Origin: Bradyrhizobium sp. Gha
Lineage (GTDB): Bacteria; Pseudomonadota; Alphaproteobacteria; Rhizobiales; Xanthobacteraceae
Assembly (NCBI RefSeq): GCF_900113735.1
Contig: NZ_FOQM01000049.1
Coordinates: 1-52,697, forward strand
Length of the DNA: 52,697 bases
Direction: 5' to 3'
Shown here: positions 32,019 through 40,680 of the stretch, one piece after another
How the letters are laid out: every line of letters begins with the position of its first letter
How positions within the stretch are numbered: position 1 is the first letter of the stretch
The notes under the pieces: model-generated
Told to the model about the DNA's origin: nothing
Database searches by the model: none
Seen by the model: the letters and a program-made list of their open reading frames with translations, nothing else
Position numbers and translations under genes: made by a program

Positions 32019-33638
32019 CTACCTGCACTCAAAGCTCGCCGCGCTCTCCGGATCGCCTTGCCCCTTGTACTGCGCATGTTGCGGATAGGCGCAGAGTGGC
32101 CGACTGCGGCCGGGAAAGGCTGGTCCCGTCGCGACCACCGCATCGGGCGCCTTGCCGTCTTCCACCCAGTTCACGACCGCGCTGAGGAGATCGAAATGAT
32201 CGAGCGTTGCGCCGCTCGAGCAGTGACCCATGCCGGGCACCAGGAAGGCCCGGCTCGATTTCTCCCGCACCAGCTCCATGCCGCCGGAATCCGCCGCCAT
32301 GCGCTCGTAGTAGTTCACGGTGTCGTTTGCCGAGAACCAGGGGTCGCTCACACCGTGGTAGAACAGCAGCTTGCCGCCATGGCCGAAATAGCTCGAAAGG
32401 TTGGTCCAGTAGGCGGTGTTGGCGAGGCGATCCATCCCGCTCGCGTTGACCCGGTCTTCGAGTTGATCGACGTTGATGCTTTCCCAAACGGGCGGCCCGA
32501 CCGGACTGCGCGCGCCCGTGGTCAGGATGCCGGGAATGGCGACGCCTTCGGCTGCCACGCCGCTATCCCAGGGGAATGGCGGGTAGACCTGCGTGCCGCG
32601 TGAATTCTTCGGCCCGGCAAAAGCCTTTTTCAAGGCATCGACCTGCGGCTGCGGCAGGCAGGAATCGGTCTTGTCGCCCTTGCAGGTGAGGACCGCGGGT
32701 TCGAATTGACAGGCCTTGACGTCGAAGATCAGGCCGTCCTTGATGCCGTCCTTGGCGTCGCAGGCATCGAGGATCGCGTTCGTGATCAGCTTGCGCTGAT
32801 CAGCGGAAAAAGTCTTGGCGGGCTCCGGCTTGCCGGACGCATCTTTCGGCGCGATCTGGCTGAAGGCTGCGTTGGCCCAGGCGAGACCGATGTTGGAGTT
32901 GCCGGTGCGCATCGCAGGTGCGCCGGCGACGATGCCGTCGAATTGCTCGGGATAGCGCGCCGACGCCAGCATGCCCTCGCGGCCCCCGGTCGAGCACCCC
33001 GTGAAATAGGAATGCTTTGCGGGCTGGCCATAGTAATGCGCGACGATCGCCTTGGCTGATATCGTCACCTTGCCGACGGATGCGCTGGCGAAGTTGAGCG
33101 CGGCTTCCTGGTCCTTCAGGAACGAGGCATCGAACACCGCGCCCTGATGACCGCTATCGGTGGAGACCACGGCAAAGCCGCGCGCCAGCGCCGGCACCTC
33201 GCCGGCCGCCTGATAACCCAGCGGCGGCCGGATCGAGCCGTTCAAACCGCCGCCGCCCTGAAACAAGAACCGGCCGTTCCAGCGATCGGGCAGGGCGATG
33301 GCAAAGCCGATCGCGTAGGACTTGCCCTCGACGCCCACGCGCTGATCGATGACGCCATCCACGCGGCAGTTCGGCGGCAGCGCCACCGATACGGTGGCCG
33401 GCGCCGGCGGCGACGGCTGCACGGTCCCCGGCGGCGCCTCCGGCACTATTTCGGCCTTGGTGACAGATGCCGTCGATCCCGGCACCTTCCAGCCGGTCAA
33501 GTCAGCGCATTTGAGCGCGGGTGGGATGTTGGTTGAATCGTCGGCGGTTGCCGGCGAGATCGCAATGACGATGGAGGCTGCTACCAGAGCCAGGCAAGCG
33601 ATCGCACGGTCAAGCGCCCCATTTCCTTTTCGCTGCAT
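32019..33638 (-). CDS. Tannase/feruloyl-esterase-family protein
   Basis: A 539-aa secreted protein with a signal peptide (IACLALVAASIVIAISPATA). The alpha/beta-hydrolase nucleophile lies in TGCSTGGREG (Cys215-Ser216), and PGMGHCSSGA gives the catalytic His next to a second Cys. This is the CS-D-HC arrangement in which a disulfide joins the two catalytic neighbours of tannases and feruloyl esterases. The Asp candidate is in HGVSDPWFS. It hydrolyses esters of plant phenolic acids outside the cytoplasm. AGGGAGG fixes ATG 33638; a longer frame upstream enters repeat sequence. Confidence 0.9.
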   Translation of the reverse strand: MQRKGNGALDRAIACLALVAASIVIAISPATADDSTNIPPALKCADLTGWKVPGSTASVTKAEIVPEAPPGTVQPSPPAPATVSVALPPNCRVDGVIDQRVGVEGKSYAIGFAIALPDRWNGRFLFQGGGGLNGSIRPPLGYQAAGEVPALARGFAVVSTDSGHQGAVFDASFLKDQEAALNFASASVGKVTISAKAIVAHYYGQPAKHSYFTGCSTGGREGMLASARYPEQFDGIVAGAPAMRTGNSNIGLAWANAAFSQIAPKDASGKPEPAKTFSADQRKLITNAILDACDAKDGIKDGLIFDVKACQFEPAVLTCKGDKTDSCLPQPQVDALKKAFAGPKNSRGTQVYPPFPWDSGVAAEGVAIPGILTTGARSPVGPPVWESINVDQLEDRVNASGMDRLANTAYWTNLSSYFGHGGKLLFYHGVSDPWFSANDTVNYYERMAADSGGMELVREKSSRAFLVPGMGHCSSGATLDHFDLLSAVVNWVEDGKAPDAVVATGPAFPGRSRPLCAYPQHAQYKGQGDPESAASFECR

Positions 33639-34146
33639 CGTTCCTCCCTGCCGTCTTCCGAATTTTATTGCCGTGCACTCAACTCGCGCTGGCCGCCGGA
33701 CGATCTGGTGCACTGACACTGAAACTATCTTGTCTTGTTCGGGAGGTGCAGTCCAGCGGCGAACATTGCGATAGCAGTACACTCAGTCTCTTCGCACCAT
33801 GCGAATTCGCTGCAAGCGGGAATTGAGTGCACGGTCACGATTCGAGGTCGGACGTGTCGAACGGGAATTGTCGCCACCGGCGGGCGCCGCAAAACCGGCG
33901 GAGCTCGATGTCACCGCATCCATCATCGCGGCATTGAACCGCATCAGCAGCAGCGCGCGTCCGGGGATCAAAAATCGGGGCCGGGCGAGATGGGCGGCGC
34001 TGTGAGAGCGCCAGCATGAGGCTGACGTCTCGCACAGCGCCAAGGCTGGTCCATAAGGCTAGTCTATGTGGCCGATCATCCAAACGCTGCCGCAAAGAAC
34101 GACACCACTCGAACGGCCTAAAGCAAAAGTACAGGCAGAAGCGCTC
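33639..34146. other. Gene-free stretch with degenerate inverted repeats
   Basis: No convincing gene. GTGCACTCAA (33673-33682) and TTGAGTGCAC (33823-33832) are exact inverted copies. The second continues as GGTCACGATT, a diverged form of the 20-bp arm at 31680-31699. Confidence 0.5.
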
Positions 34147-34374
34147 TTAGTTGGACGTACAGACCTTGACGGTCTTCATGCCGGTTTCGGCTTCGGCGCG
34201 GGTCTTGTAGACCGTGTCGCCGCTGACCACCGTCGTCTCCGACGTCGTCGGCTTCGATTCCGTGATCGTGCACTTCTTGGTCTTCACGTCTTGCACGACG
34301 TAGAATGACTGCGCGAACGCGGGAGCCGCCACTGAACTCAACATGGCGACGGCGATCATCGTTTTGAATTTCAT
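34147..34374 (-). CDS. Small secreted protein
   Basis: A 75-aa protein. The signal peptide MKFKTMIAVAMLSSVAAPAFA is followed by QSFYVVQDVKTKKCTITESK and a compact tail ending KVCTSN, with two cysteines. GGAGGAC fixes ATG 34374; an upstream extension is unlikely. I recognise it only as a common rhizobial hypothetical type. Confidence 0.82.
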   Translation of the reverse strand: MKFKTMIAVAMLSSVAAPAFAQSFYVVQDVKTKKCTITESKPTTSETTVVSGDTVYKTRAEAETGMKTVKVCTSN

Positions 34375-34501
34375 TTTGTCCTCCTCGATCAGCCCGGCCA
34401 GCGGGCCCGTTTTCAAAACTCCGAAATCTACCACTTGTTCCCGGATGCCTCGAACCATCCTGCCGGCGCTGCGTTGTCGCGTCGTGCAACAGGAGGCTTC
34501 G

Positions 34502-34696
34502 ATGCTCGACCTACGGCTGATGGCAACTTTGATCGCGCTCTCGATTGGTTTGATGTCGGTGGCATCAGCCGAACCGACGAAGGACCAAGCCGAGCCTGCG
34601 GTTCAAAGCTCGCGCGAAGCCCGGCCCGTGCGCGTCATCCTCCCGGCGCCCTGGCAGCCCAGCGAGAGGCAAGCCGAAACGCAGTCGGCAAAGTAA
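34502..34696 (+). CDS. Small secreted protein
   Basis: A 64-aa protein with a signal peptide (MLDLRLMATLIALSIGLMSV, cleavage near ASA-EP) and a short Pro/Glu/Gln-rich mature part. GGAGG lies 6 nt before the ATG. Unrecognised. Confidence 0.68.
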   Translation: MLDLRLMATLIALSIGLMSVASAEPTKDQAEPAVQSSREARPVRVILPAPWQPSERQAETQSAK

Positions 34697-34764
34697 AGAG
34701 TGCCTCGGCAGGCGCGCTCGTGGATGCCGAGGTCTGACGAATGGCATCGCGCTGGAGCGCTCTG

Positions 34765-34980
34765 ATGGACAGAACTTCAATCTATGACGAGTTGGCTCGC
34801 GTCGAACGCGATGTGGTCCAGGGTGAGCGCCGGCTCGCAGAACAGGAGCGCCTCATCGTCGACTTGAAACGAGAAGGTCAAGATACGGCAAATGCCGAAC
34901 TGGAGCTGGAAACGTTGCGCGAAATCCAGCGCCAACGCGATCAAGACCGGCAACGGCTCCTGTCGCTGCTTCAGCCGTGA
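34765..34980 (+). CDS. Small coiled-coil protein
   Basis: A 71-aa protein, nearly all heptad-like helix rich in Glu, Arg and Gln (ERRLAEQERLIVDLKREGQD; ETLREIQRQRDQDRQRLLSL). GGAG lies about 10 nt before ATG 34765; an in-frame ATG at 34741 would add eight residues. Function unknown. Confidence 0.65.
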   Translation: MDRTSIYDELARVERDVVQGERRLAEQERLIVDLKREGQDTANAELELETLREIQRQRDQDRQRLLSLLQP

Positions 34981-35405
34981 GTTAGCGCAAAAAGCGCGGC
35001 CGGATGACAGCGATGCGATCCGGATTCTTCCGCGGAGACAGCCTGGATTGCTTTGCTGCGCTCGCAATGTCTGTGTTGAGAGAGCGTTGGCTTGCGCTGA
35101 CGACAGTCTCGCCTCAGGAGCCCGATGCCGCACATCCCGTGCGCTACGTCCACCGGCACGACGTCAGGTACGTCAGCGAGGACATGAGCCTGGTCTTGCA
35201 AATTCAGTTAGGGCTGAACTTTGCGCTGGTCGTGTTTGCTGGGTGTCACTTCGCCAGCAGGGATGTTGGAGATGGATATTGGCCAGGCAGGATCGGCGAG
35301 CCTTAGCGCCTGCAGCATCGATTTCGCCGCCCGTGTTTAACGAATGTGAATGCCGGAACCCTGCGCAACCAGGATGATGCGCCTTTCAGTCGAGGGGGCG
35401 TTCCC
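34981..35405. other. Gene-poor stretch with a short dispersed repeat
   Basis: Around 35041-35071 the text CCTGGATTGCTTTGCTGCGC followed by TCGCAATG matches the CTTCGC...GCAATG type of short palindromic repeat common in proteobacterial genomes. No gene is convincing; the frame 35004-35306 has no ribosome site. Confidence 0.45.
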
Positions 35406-35603
35406 ATGTTTGATGCCGGTACCAGAGCCTTGCTGCGCACGATTTTGGACGAGGTGTGCGGGCAGATCGACCCGTCTCAGACCGCCACGCGGGCTCACGT
35501 CGCCGCAGAGATCCTTGCTGCTGCCGGTCGTGAGGCCACGCCTGAAAACATCAAGGCAGCGGGCAGGGATGCACTGAAGAGCGCTCCCACGATGTGGCGG
35601 TAG
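35406..35603 (+). CDS. Hypothetical helical protein
   Basis: A 65-aa protein: MFDAGTRALLRTILDEVCGQ, then a helical part, ending DALKSAPTMWR. The composition suggests a small soluble alpha-helical domain. GAGGGGGCG precedes the ATG. I believe it is a conserved rhizobial family but know no function. Confidence 0.7.
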   Translation: MFDAGTRALLRTILDEVCGQIDPSQTATRAHVAAEILAAAGREATPENIKAAGRDALKSAPTMWR

Positions 35604-35618
35604 GCGGCGCGTCGATCA

Positions 35619-35720
35619 TCAGGCGAACGCGAACCACGCCAGCACCGCAAAGACCGGGATGACGGCAAGGCCGAACAATAGCAGCGGTGCAGGCTCATTT
35701 CCGGTGCGGTCATCTCTCAT
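35619..35720 (-). CDS. 33-aa single-helix membrane protein
   Basis: ATG 35720 follows AGGGAGCGAAC. The protein has a short polar head (MRDDRTGNEPAP) and one helix (LLLFGLAVIPVFAVLAWFAF). It is too short for most gene finders. Function unknown. Confidence 0.6.
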   Translation of the reverse strand: MRDDRTGNEPAPLLLFGLAVIPVFAVLAWFAFA

Positions 35721-35764
35721 GTTCGCTCCCTGGCAATTGCCCGGCGACGTCAAAGGCGCGCGGA

Positions 35765-35941
35765 TCAGGAAATCTCTTTCGGCAAGTCCCATTCGGCCTT
35801 GGGCTCGAACGGCTCCGACTTGAGCCGGCGCCGATAATCCCGCGCCGCATCGAGGAGGTTTTGCCTGACCTCCTCGTCTGCGGTTTGTGCCGCGAGGGCT
35901 TCGGCCCGCTCTGCCTGCTCCGCGAGGGATTCTCTGCTCAT
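35765..35941 (-). CDS. Small helical protein
   Basis: A 58-aa protein, MSRESLAEQAERAEALAAQT through EVRQNLLDAARDYRRRLKSE, ending EPKAEWDLPKEIS. It is an amphipathic two-helix pattern seen in many rhizobial short proteins. An upstream in-frame ATG at 36019 would fall in the terminator of the next gene, so I prefer 35941. Confidence 0.6.
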   Translation of the reverse strand: MSRESLAEQAERAEALAAQTADEEVRQNLLDAARDYRRRLKSEPFEPKAEWDLPKEIS

Positions 35942-36019
35942 GCACCGCCAACTCTGCGACGCGACGAGCGTTCCAGGCTCTGCTTCCTCATGAACCGGGG
36001 TGGGGGATTGAAGCGGCAT

Positions 36020-36053
36020 GAAAAACCGCCCCTGGCAGGGCCAGGAGCGGTTT
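36020..36053 (-). terminator. Intrinsic terminator after the CsbD-like gene
   Basis: A 12-bp stem with one mismatch (ACCGCTCCTGGC / GCCAGGGGCGGT on the minus strand), a 3-nt loop and a T run. Confidence 0.8.
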
Positions 36054-36076
36054 CTCGAAATCGGTGCGGCGAGGGC

Positions 36077-36253
36077 TCAGTGACCGGTGCCGGGCTTCGT
36101 CGTCTTCGGCGGCTTGCCGTCTTCGACGCGGCCTTCGTTCCTGAGGTCGCGACCTTCCTGGGCCTTCCTCTGGCTCTCGGCTGACTTGCCGTGTTCGTTC
36201 ATCTCTTCCTTGACGTACCCGGCAGCTTCTTTCGCCTTGCCTTGAACGCTCAT
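36077..36253 (-). CDS. Small CsbD-like stress protein
   Basis: A 58-aa hydrophilic protein opening MSVQGKAKEAAGYVKEEMNE, which resembles the GKAKEAAG start of CsbD proteins, then a charged tail with Lys, Glu, Gly and Pro. GAGGAG fixes ATG 36253. A terminator follows. Family assignment is tentative; it may be a general stress protein. Confidence 0.65.
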   Translation of the reverse strand: MSVQGKAKEAAGYVKEEMNEHGKSAESQRKAQEGRDLRNEGRVEDGKPPKTTKPGTGH

Positions 36254-36555
36254 CGCAATCTCCTCGTTTGGAGATGAGTCAACGCGCCTGAGGATGGGCC
36301 GTTCCTGCGGCGGTTGATCCGCAGGCCGCAACGGAAAAGGTGCATCTGCCGGGAACAGGTTAGTCGTCAGCGCGTACCGATGCGTTGATGTCGCGGGCAG
36401 AAACCGGAAAAATGCTCCGCGTCCGACATCCCTGTTGTGTCCGGTTGCCACCCGGCAGTGCGCTCGATAACGCGCCTCTGCCCAGCCGGTTCAACTCAGC
36501 CTGAACCAACGTGGTGAGCGGGGTTCCGCCCCTTCGACGCCTGTCGAGGCTCGGC
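36254..36555. other. Gene-free stretch
   Basis: Nothing beyond the promoter region of the CsbD-like gene is apparent. Confidence 0.35.
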
Positions 36556-36858
36556 TTATGCGGCGATGCGCTGCGCGGCGGGCGCCGTCAAATATTTCAG
36601 CACTTCGGCATGCTCGAGGTCGGGAACCGCGATCGCGGTGTGGCTGTAGATCGCGTGCGAGCGCGATTTTGCGATCTTGTCGAGGATCTCTTTGCCCTTG
36701 ATGACATGGAGGCCCATTCCGTCTCCGGAGGGGAAGATCGCAAGCACCACGTCATAGGCGCCGATCACGGTTCTGAGCGCTTCGGCCTTGTCTTCGGCGA
36801 CATCGACAAACACGCGGACATCGGCTGCGAGTTCACGCAGCTCGTCAAAATTCAGCAC
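36556..36858 (-). CDS. Hypothetical protein
   Basis: A 100-aa soluble protein, start codon GTG with GGAG about nine bases upstream. The sequence (LRELAADVRVFVDVAEDKAE; YDVVLAIFPSGDGMGLHV) is alpha/beta in pattern. No domain recognised. Confidence 0.6.
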   Translation of the reverse strand: MLNFDELRELAADVRVFVDVAEDKAEALRTVIGAYDVVLAIFPSGDGMGLHVIKGKEILDKIAKSRSHAIYSHTAIAVPDLEHAEVLKYLTAPAAQRIAA

Positions 36859-37010
36859 TGTGGGTTACTCCAACGCAACGAGACTGATGAGGAGAGTGGC
36901 GGGGTTGGGTTACCAGAGTCTGAACAACATCGATCGGATCGAAAGTTTCACGGTGAGGTGACAGGTCATGTGGAAAACTCCGCCAGCAGCCAGCGGAGGC
37001 TCACACGACC

Positions 37011-38555
37011 TCAGGCGCGCCAGCGCATCGGAAGCACGCCATCCTCTCTGAAACTGCCGAGGAAGGCGAAGCGATCGGCTTGCGGATTGATGCGGGCTGC
37101 GATCGAGACGCCGAGGATCTGCACGACGTCGCGCTCATCGTAAACGGGCCAGGGCGGCAGGCCTGATGCGTTGGGGTTCCCGGTCGTCGCAAAGTTCACC
37201 CAATAGCTCATCATCGTCTCCGCCATCGCGCGATCGGCGTCTGCAGCCGGTGTGGTGCAGCCGATCACCCGCTGCGGCGTCAGGGTGCCGAACACGAAGG
37301 GAATCTCGGTGACGTGCGAGGCGATCGGCGTGTAGGGCGAGGTGTAGACGAAGTGATAGCCGTAGACGGGCGCGCGCGTGCTCGCTCGATGCAGCCGCAG
37401 CCACTGCCAGCACTGCTCGCCAATGACCATGTCGCCCGTGAGCGCGGCGGCAGACGCCCTGGCCTGCGCGTCGGTGTCGGCGGGATAGAGCGCGAGGAAA
37501 TCCGTCAGGCGGTTCTGGCCGAACGTCTCTGCCGCCGCCGAGCGAAAAGCTTGCGCCGAATGAGCAGGCAGCGAGCGCGCCATGAAGGGGAATTCCTCCG
37601 CGCCGTTCCACCCCGAAAGCAGGGGGATCTGCATCTGTTCGCCACGCAGGAACCGGCGCGCGGGAACGTCGGGCACCACGTAACGGTCGATGCTCGGCGA
37701 GAACGCTTGCGCGACATGGTCGTCCTGGAAGCGCCACGGCGCAGCGGCGTTCAGCTGCTCGGCCGGCATCGCGCGCAGGGCTGCGATCGAGGCCTCGCCT
37801 TGCCGGCGCGCGAAGGCCACGCCGCGGGCGCGAGCTTCCTCGAAACTTTGCAGCGGTCCGTGCCGGCCATCCCAGAAGGCGCCGCTCTGGCCGATCGCTT
37901 TGTGAAATAGCCTGCGTGCAAGCGGCGAAGCCATCAGAAGGCCGACGGCCATCGCGCCGGCGGATTCGCCGAACAGCGTGACGTTATCAGGGTCTCCGCC
38001 GAACGCCGCGATATTGGCCTTCACCCAGCGCAGCGCCGCGAGCTGATCCTGCAGGCCGTAATTGCCGGACGGCGATGTCACATCGAGCTCGGGATGGGCG
38101 AGAAAGCCGAGGACGCCGAGGCGATAATTGAAGCTGACGACGACGACCCCCTTCGCCGCCAGCAGCCGGCCGTCGGTGGCGGGATTGGCCGACGAGCCGA
38201 ACTGGAAGCCGCCGCCGTGAATCCACACCATCACGGGCCGCTTCTCGTCGGTCGCTCTCGCGGCGGTCCAGACGTTGAGCGTGAGGCAGTCCTCGCTGCG
38301 CGGTTCCGGCCTCGGATCATTCTCAAGCGACGAGAGAGCCGCCGCGCCAAAGGTCAGGGCATAGCGCACCCCATGCCACGGCGTTGGCGGCTGCGGTGCA
38401 CGCCAGCGCAGCGGACCGACTGGAGGTGCCGCATAGGGGATACCCTTGAATGCGATCACGCCGCATTCGTCTCGTGGCTCGCCGCGCACCAGGCCGGCTT
38501 GCGTGCGAACCTGTCGGCACAGTCGGGCGGTTCCAGAGGTCATCGGGCCATGCAC
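37011..38555 (-). CDS. Type B carboxylesterase
   Basis: A 514-aa protein of the carboxylesterase/cholinesterase family. SEDCLTLNVWTAAR is the family signature, WIHGGGFQFGS is the oxyanion hole and VTLFGESAGAMAV holds the nucleophile Ser198. It hydrolyses carboxylic esters. No signal peptide is clear, so it is probably cytosolic. AGGAG lies 12 nt before ATG 38555. It is divergent from an AraC regulator across a 94-nt AT-rich gap, which suggests control by that regulator. Confidence 0.93.
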   Translation of the reverse strand: MHGPMTSGTARLCRQVRTQAGLVRGEPRDECGVIAFKGIPYAAPPVGPLRWRAPQPPTPWHGVRYALTFGAAALSSLENDPRPEPRSEDCLTLNVWTAARATDEKRPVMVWIHGGGFQFGSSANPATDGRLLAAKGVVVVSFNYRLGVLGFLAHPELDVTSPSGNYGLQDQLAALRWVKANIAAFGGDPDNVTLFGESAGAMAVGLLMASPLARRLFHKAIGQSGAFWDGRHGPLQSFEEARARGVAFARRQGEASIAALRAMPAEQLNAAAPWRFQDDHVAQAFSPSIDRYVVPDVPARRFLRGEQMQIPLLSGWNGAEEFPFMARSLPAHSAQAFRSAAAETFGQNRLTDFLALYPADTDAQARASAAALTGDMVIGEQCWQWLRLHRASTRAPVYGYHFVYTSPYTPIASHVTEIPFVFGTLTPQRVIGCTTPAADADRAMAETMMSYWVNFATTGNPNASGLPPWPVYDERDVVQILGVSIAARINPQADRFAFLGSFREDGVLPMRWRA

Positions 38556-38589
38556 GGGCGCGTCTCCTTGGCGAGGGCGCAGCGAGATT

Positions 38590-38640
38590 TATCGACTTTG
38601 TGGCTCGATGAATTTATGCATAATTGCAATTGATCGCTAA
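38590..38640. promoter_or_regulatory. AT-rich divergent control region
   Basis: This is the AT-richest stretch nearby. It contains ATCGA and TCGAT arms and the palindromes ATGCAT and AATTGCAATT. It sits between the carboxylesterase and AraC genes, so operator sites are likely. Confidence 0.4.
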
Positions 38641-38649
38641 AAACCGTCA

Positions 38650-39456
38650 ATGTCCCGGCAGAAGCTCCGTTATCCTCTTCGTTATCCCTGGGTCGACCTG
38701 GACGTCGACGACCGGTCGGCGCCTGTCATTGCCGTATGCGTCGACGCCGACGGAACCAAAGGCGAGGTGCCCGAGCACAGGCATCGCAAAGGGCAGCTCG
38801 TGATGTCGCTCGGAGGCGGCGTCACCTGCCGCGTTCGAAGCGGCCTGTGGATGGTGCCGCCGCATTGCGCGGTCTGGATTCCCTCTGACATGCCGCACAG
38901 CAATCGCGCCACCGCGAACGCGCGGCTGTTCTTCGTCTACATCGAGGCGGAGCTGGTCGATCTGCCGGATCGCTGCTGCACCATGTCGATCTCGCCCTTG
39001 CTGCGCGAAGTGATCGTGGAGCTCGCGGACGGCACGCCGCATGACGAGGCACGGCGGGAGCGCCTGATCGCCGTGCTGCTCGGCGAGCTGCCGCTCATGC
39101 GTGTGCAGCATTTACATCTGCCGCTCTCGCGCGAGCCGCGGTTGAAGCGCATCGCCGCCGTGCTGGCGGATAACCCGGCCGACCGTCGCACGCTGGCAGA
39201 GTGGGCCGATCACGTCGCGCTCAGCGAGAGCAGCCTTGCGCGGCTCGTCGTGAAGGAAACGGGGCTGACATTCGGACACTGGCGTCAGCAGCTGTATCTG
39301 ATCGTCGCGATCCGCGAGCTTGCCGCGGGCGCGAGCGTGCAGCGGGTCTCCGCCGATCTCGGCTATGAATCGGTCACGGCTTTCATCACGATGTTCAGGA
39401 AGGCGCTCGGCAAATCGCCGGCCAAATATCTCGGCAGCATTGCTCGGGAGACCTAG
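38650..39456 (+). CDS. AraC-family transcriptional regulator (cupin sensor)
   Basis: A 268-aa protein. The N-terminal cupin-type sensor has PEHRHRKGQLVMSLGGGV and WIPSDMPHSNR. The C-terminal HTH pair is TLAEWADHVALSESSLARLV and VQRVSADLGYESVTAFITMF, with FRKALGKSPAKYL, the family signature. It probably regulates the divergent carboxylesterase. The ligand is unknown. Confidence 0.92.
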   Translation: MSRQKLRYPLRYPWVDLDVDDRSAPVIAVCVDADGTKGEVPEHRHRKGQLVMSLGGGVTCRVRSGLWMVPPHCAVWIPSDMPHSNRATANARLFFVYIEAELVDLPDRCCTMSISPLLREVIVELADGTPHDEARRERLIAVLLGELPLMRVQHLHLPLSREPRLKRIAAVLADNPADRRTLAEWADHVALSESSLARLVVKETGLTFGHWRQQLYLIVAIRELAAGASVQRVSADLGYESVTAFITMFRKALGKSPAKYLGSIARET

Positions 39457-39739
39457 TCGCGTTCGCGCGCGGACAAGTCGTCGCTCCGGCAGAACTCTCT
39501 CGGGATGCTGTTGAATTCGATTTGTCGTTGCAGTCCAATGGTGCGGCAGCCGCAATCGTCAGACGAAAGATGACGGAACTTATCCAGAACTGCTGCTTGC
39601 GTTTTCGCCCTCAATGGGTTCTAAGCCCGGCTGCTTCGTGGCCGACAGGCACGAACAGACGCGGCGCGCGTGGTTTTACCGTTTCCGGGACAAGGCTACG
39701 TCGCAGCTCGCGCGCACCCCATTCAGAGGAAATCCAGAC

Positions 39740-40036
39740 ATGGCGAAGATGACCAAGACCCAGTTGATCGATGCGATCGCCGAGGGCACACAGCTTGCGA
39801 AGAACGATGTGAAGTCGGTCATCGAGTACATGGCAACCGTCGGTTACAAGGAGCTCAACGAGTCCGGTGAGTTCGTGATTCCCGGTTTCGTGAAGATGTC
39901 GGTCGTCAACAAGCCTGCGACCGAGGCCCGCATGGGCGTCAATCCCTTCACCAAGGAGCCGATGCAGTTTGCGGCAAAGCCGGCGAGCAAGTCGGTCAAG
40001 GCTTCGCCGCTGAAGGTGGCCAAGGACGCCGTCTGA
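39740..40036 (+). CDS. HU-family DNA-binding protein
   Basis: A 98-aa protein with the HU/IHF fold: MAKMTKTQLIDAIAEGTQLA is the helical start, GEFVIPGFVKMSVVNKPATE enters the arm and ARMGVNPFTKEPMQFAAKPA replaces the usual GRNPxTGE arm with GVNPFTKE. It bends and compacts DNA as a dimer. AGAGGAAA precedes the ATG and an intrinsic terminator follows. Confidence 0.92.
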   Translation: MAKMTKTQLIDAIAEGTQLAKNDVKSVIEYMATVGYKELNESGEFVIPGFVKMSVVNKPATEARMGVNPFTKEPMQFAAKPASKSVKASPLKVAKDAV

Positions 40037-40071
40037 GTGCGCCGTCCGCAATGCGATGTCTTCAAAAGGGG

Positions 40072-40101
40072 AAAACCCCGCCTGGGGGAAGCGGGGTTTT
40101 C
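40072..40101 (+). terminator. Intrinsic terminator after the HU gene
   Basis: AAAACCCCGC / GCGGGGTTTT, a 10-bp stem with a 9-nt loop ending in a T run, 35 nt after the HU stop. Confidence 0.9.
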
Positions 40102-40207
40102 TGATGGGGTGAAGCTTGGGGGAAGCTTCATTGGTGAGACGCGCCAGCGCTGAAGAAGTTCATCGCGCGACGAAGAGAGCGTGCGCGGCAAACGGTCGCT
40201 CCACCAA

Positions 40208-40380
40208 AGAAAAACCCCGCGCTTGCGCACGGGGCTCTCTTGCCGGCGGCGTTGGGATTTCAGCGCGTGCCGCGCAGCGCCTCTCACTTAAGGTTGCAGA
40301 TCCCAAAAGCAACAGCGCCGCGGTGACGGAATATGTTCGTCCATCGCGGCGCTGTCATATTGACTGGGCGCTGAAATCCC
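40208..40380 (-). ncRNA. Candidate structured RNA with terminator
   Basis: On the minus strand GGGATTTCAGCGC (40368-40380) pairs with GCGCTGAAATCCC (40254-40266) over 13 bp. Inside, ACAGCGCCGCG and CGCGGCGCTGT (40345-40355 and 40312-40322) form an 11-bp hairpin. An intrinsic terminator follows at 40208-40235 (CCCCG...CGGGG then TTTTTC). No protein gene uses this terminator. I see no strong promoter, so transcription is unproven. Confidence 0.45.
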
Positions 40381-40504
40381 CAGCTTCAATCAGTCCACGG
40401 CGCAGCGGAAAGGTTCAATGCGACGTGCACACGAAATGCCGGGCAAGGGCTGGACTCCTTGTTCTCATTTTGTTCTAGTGAATCATCCGATTTGGAGATG
40501 ATTC

Positions 40505-40642
40505 ATGACCGTCGAGAAACAGCGCGAAGTGATCCGGCTCTGGAACCAGCTCAGGAAGGTCGAGGGCCCGGCAGCAGAAGAGCTCCGCATCCAGATCCTG
40601 GAATGCTTCTCGGAGAAGGGCAACGCCAAGCGCGCGGCTTGA
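40505..40642 (+). CDS. 45-aa helical protein
   Basis: ATG 40505 has GGAG 7 nt upstream. The protein (MTVEKQREVIRLWNQLRKVE, then ELRIQILECFSEKGNAKRAA) looks like a helical pair rich in charged residues. Too short for most gene finders. Function unknown. Confidence 0.65.
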   Translation: MTVEKQREVIRLWNQLRKVEGPAAEELRIQILECFSEKGNAKRAA

Positions 40643-40680
40643 GCACTCTCGGATCGGCCGGGCGTTTATCGTTCGTTTGC

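Noticed and set aside
35004..35306. 100-codon plus-strand frame
   Set aside because: It includes a dispersed repeat, lacks a ribosome site and has no domain.
40116..40478. 120-codon plus-strand frame across the nested hairpin
   Set aside because: It starts without a ribosome site and translates the inverted repeats and a terminator.
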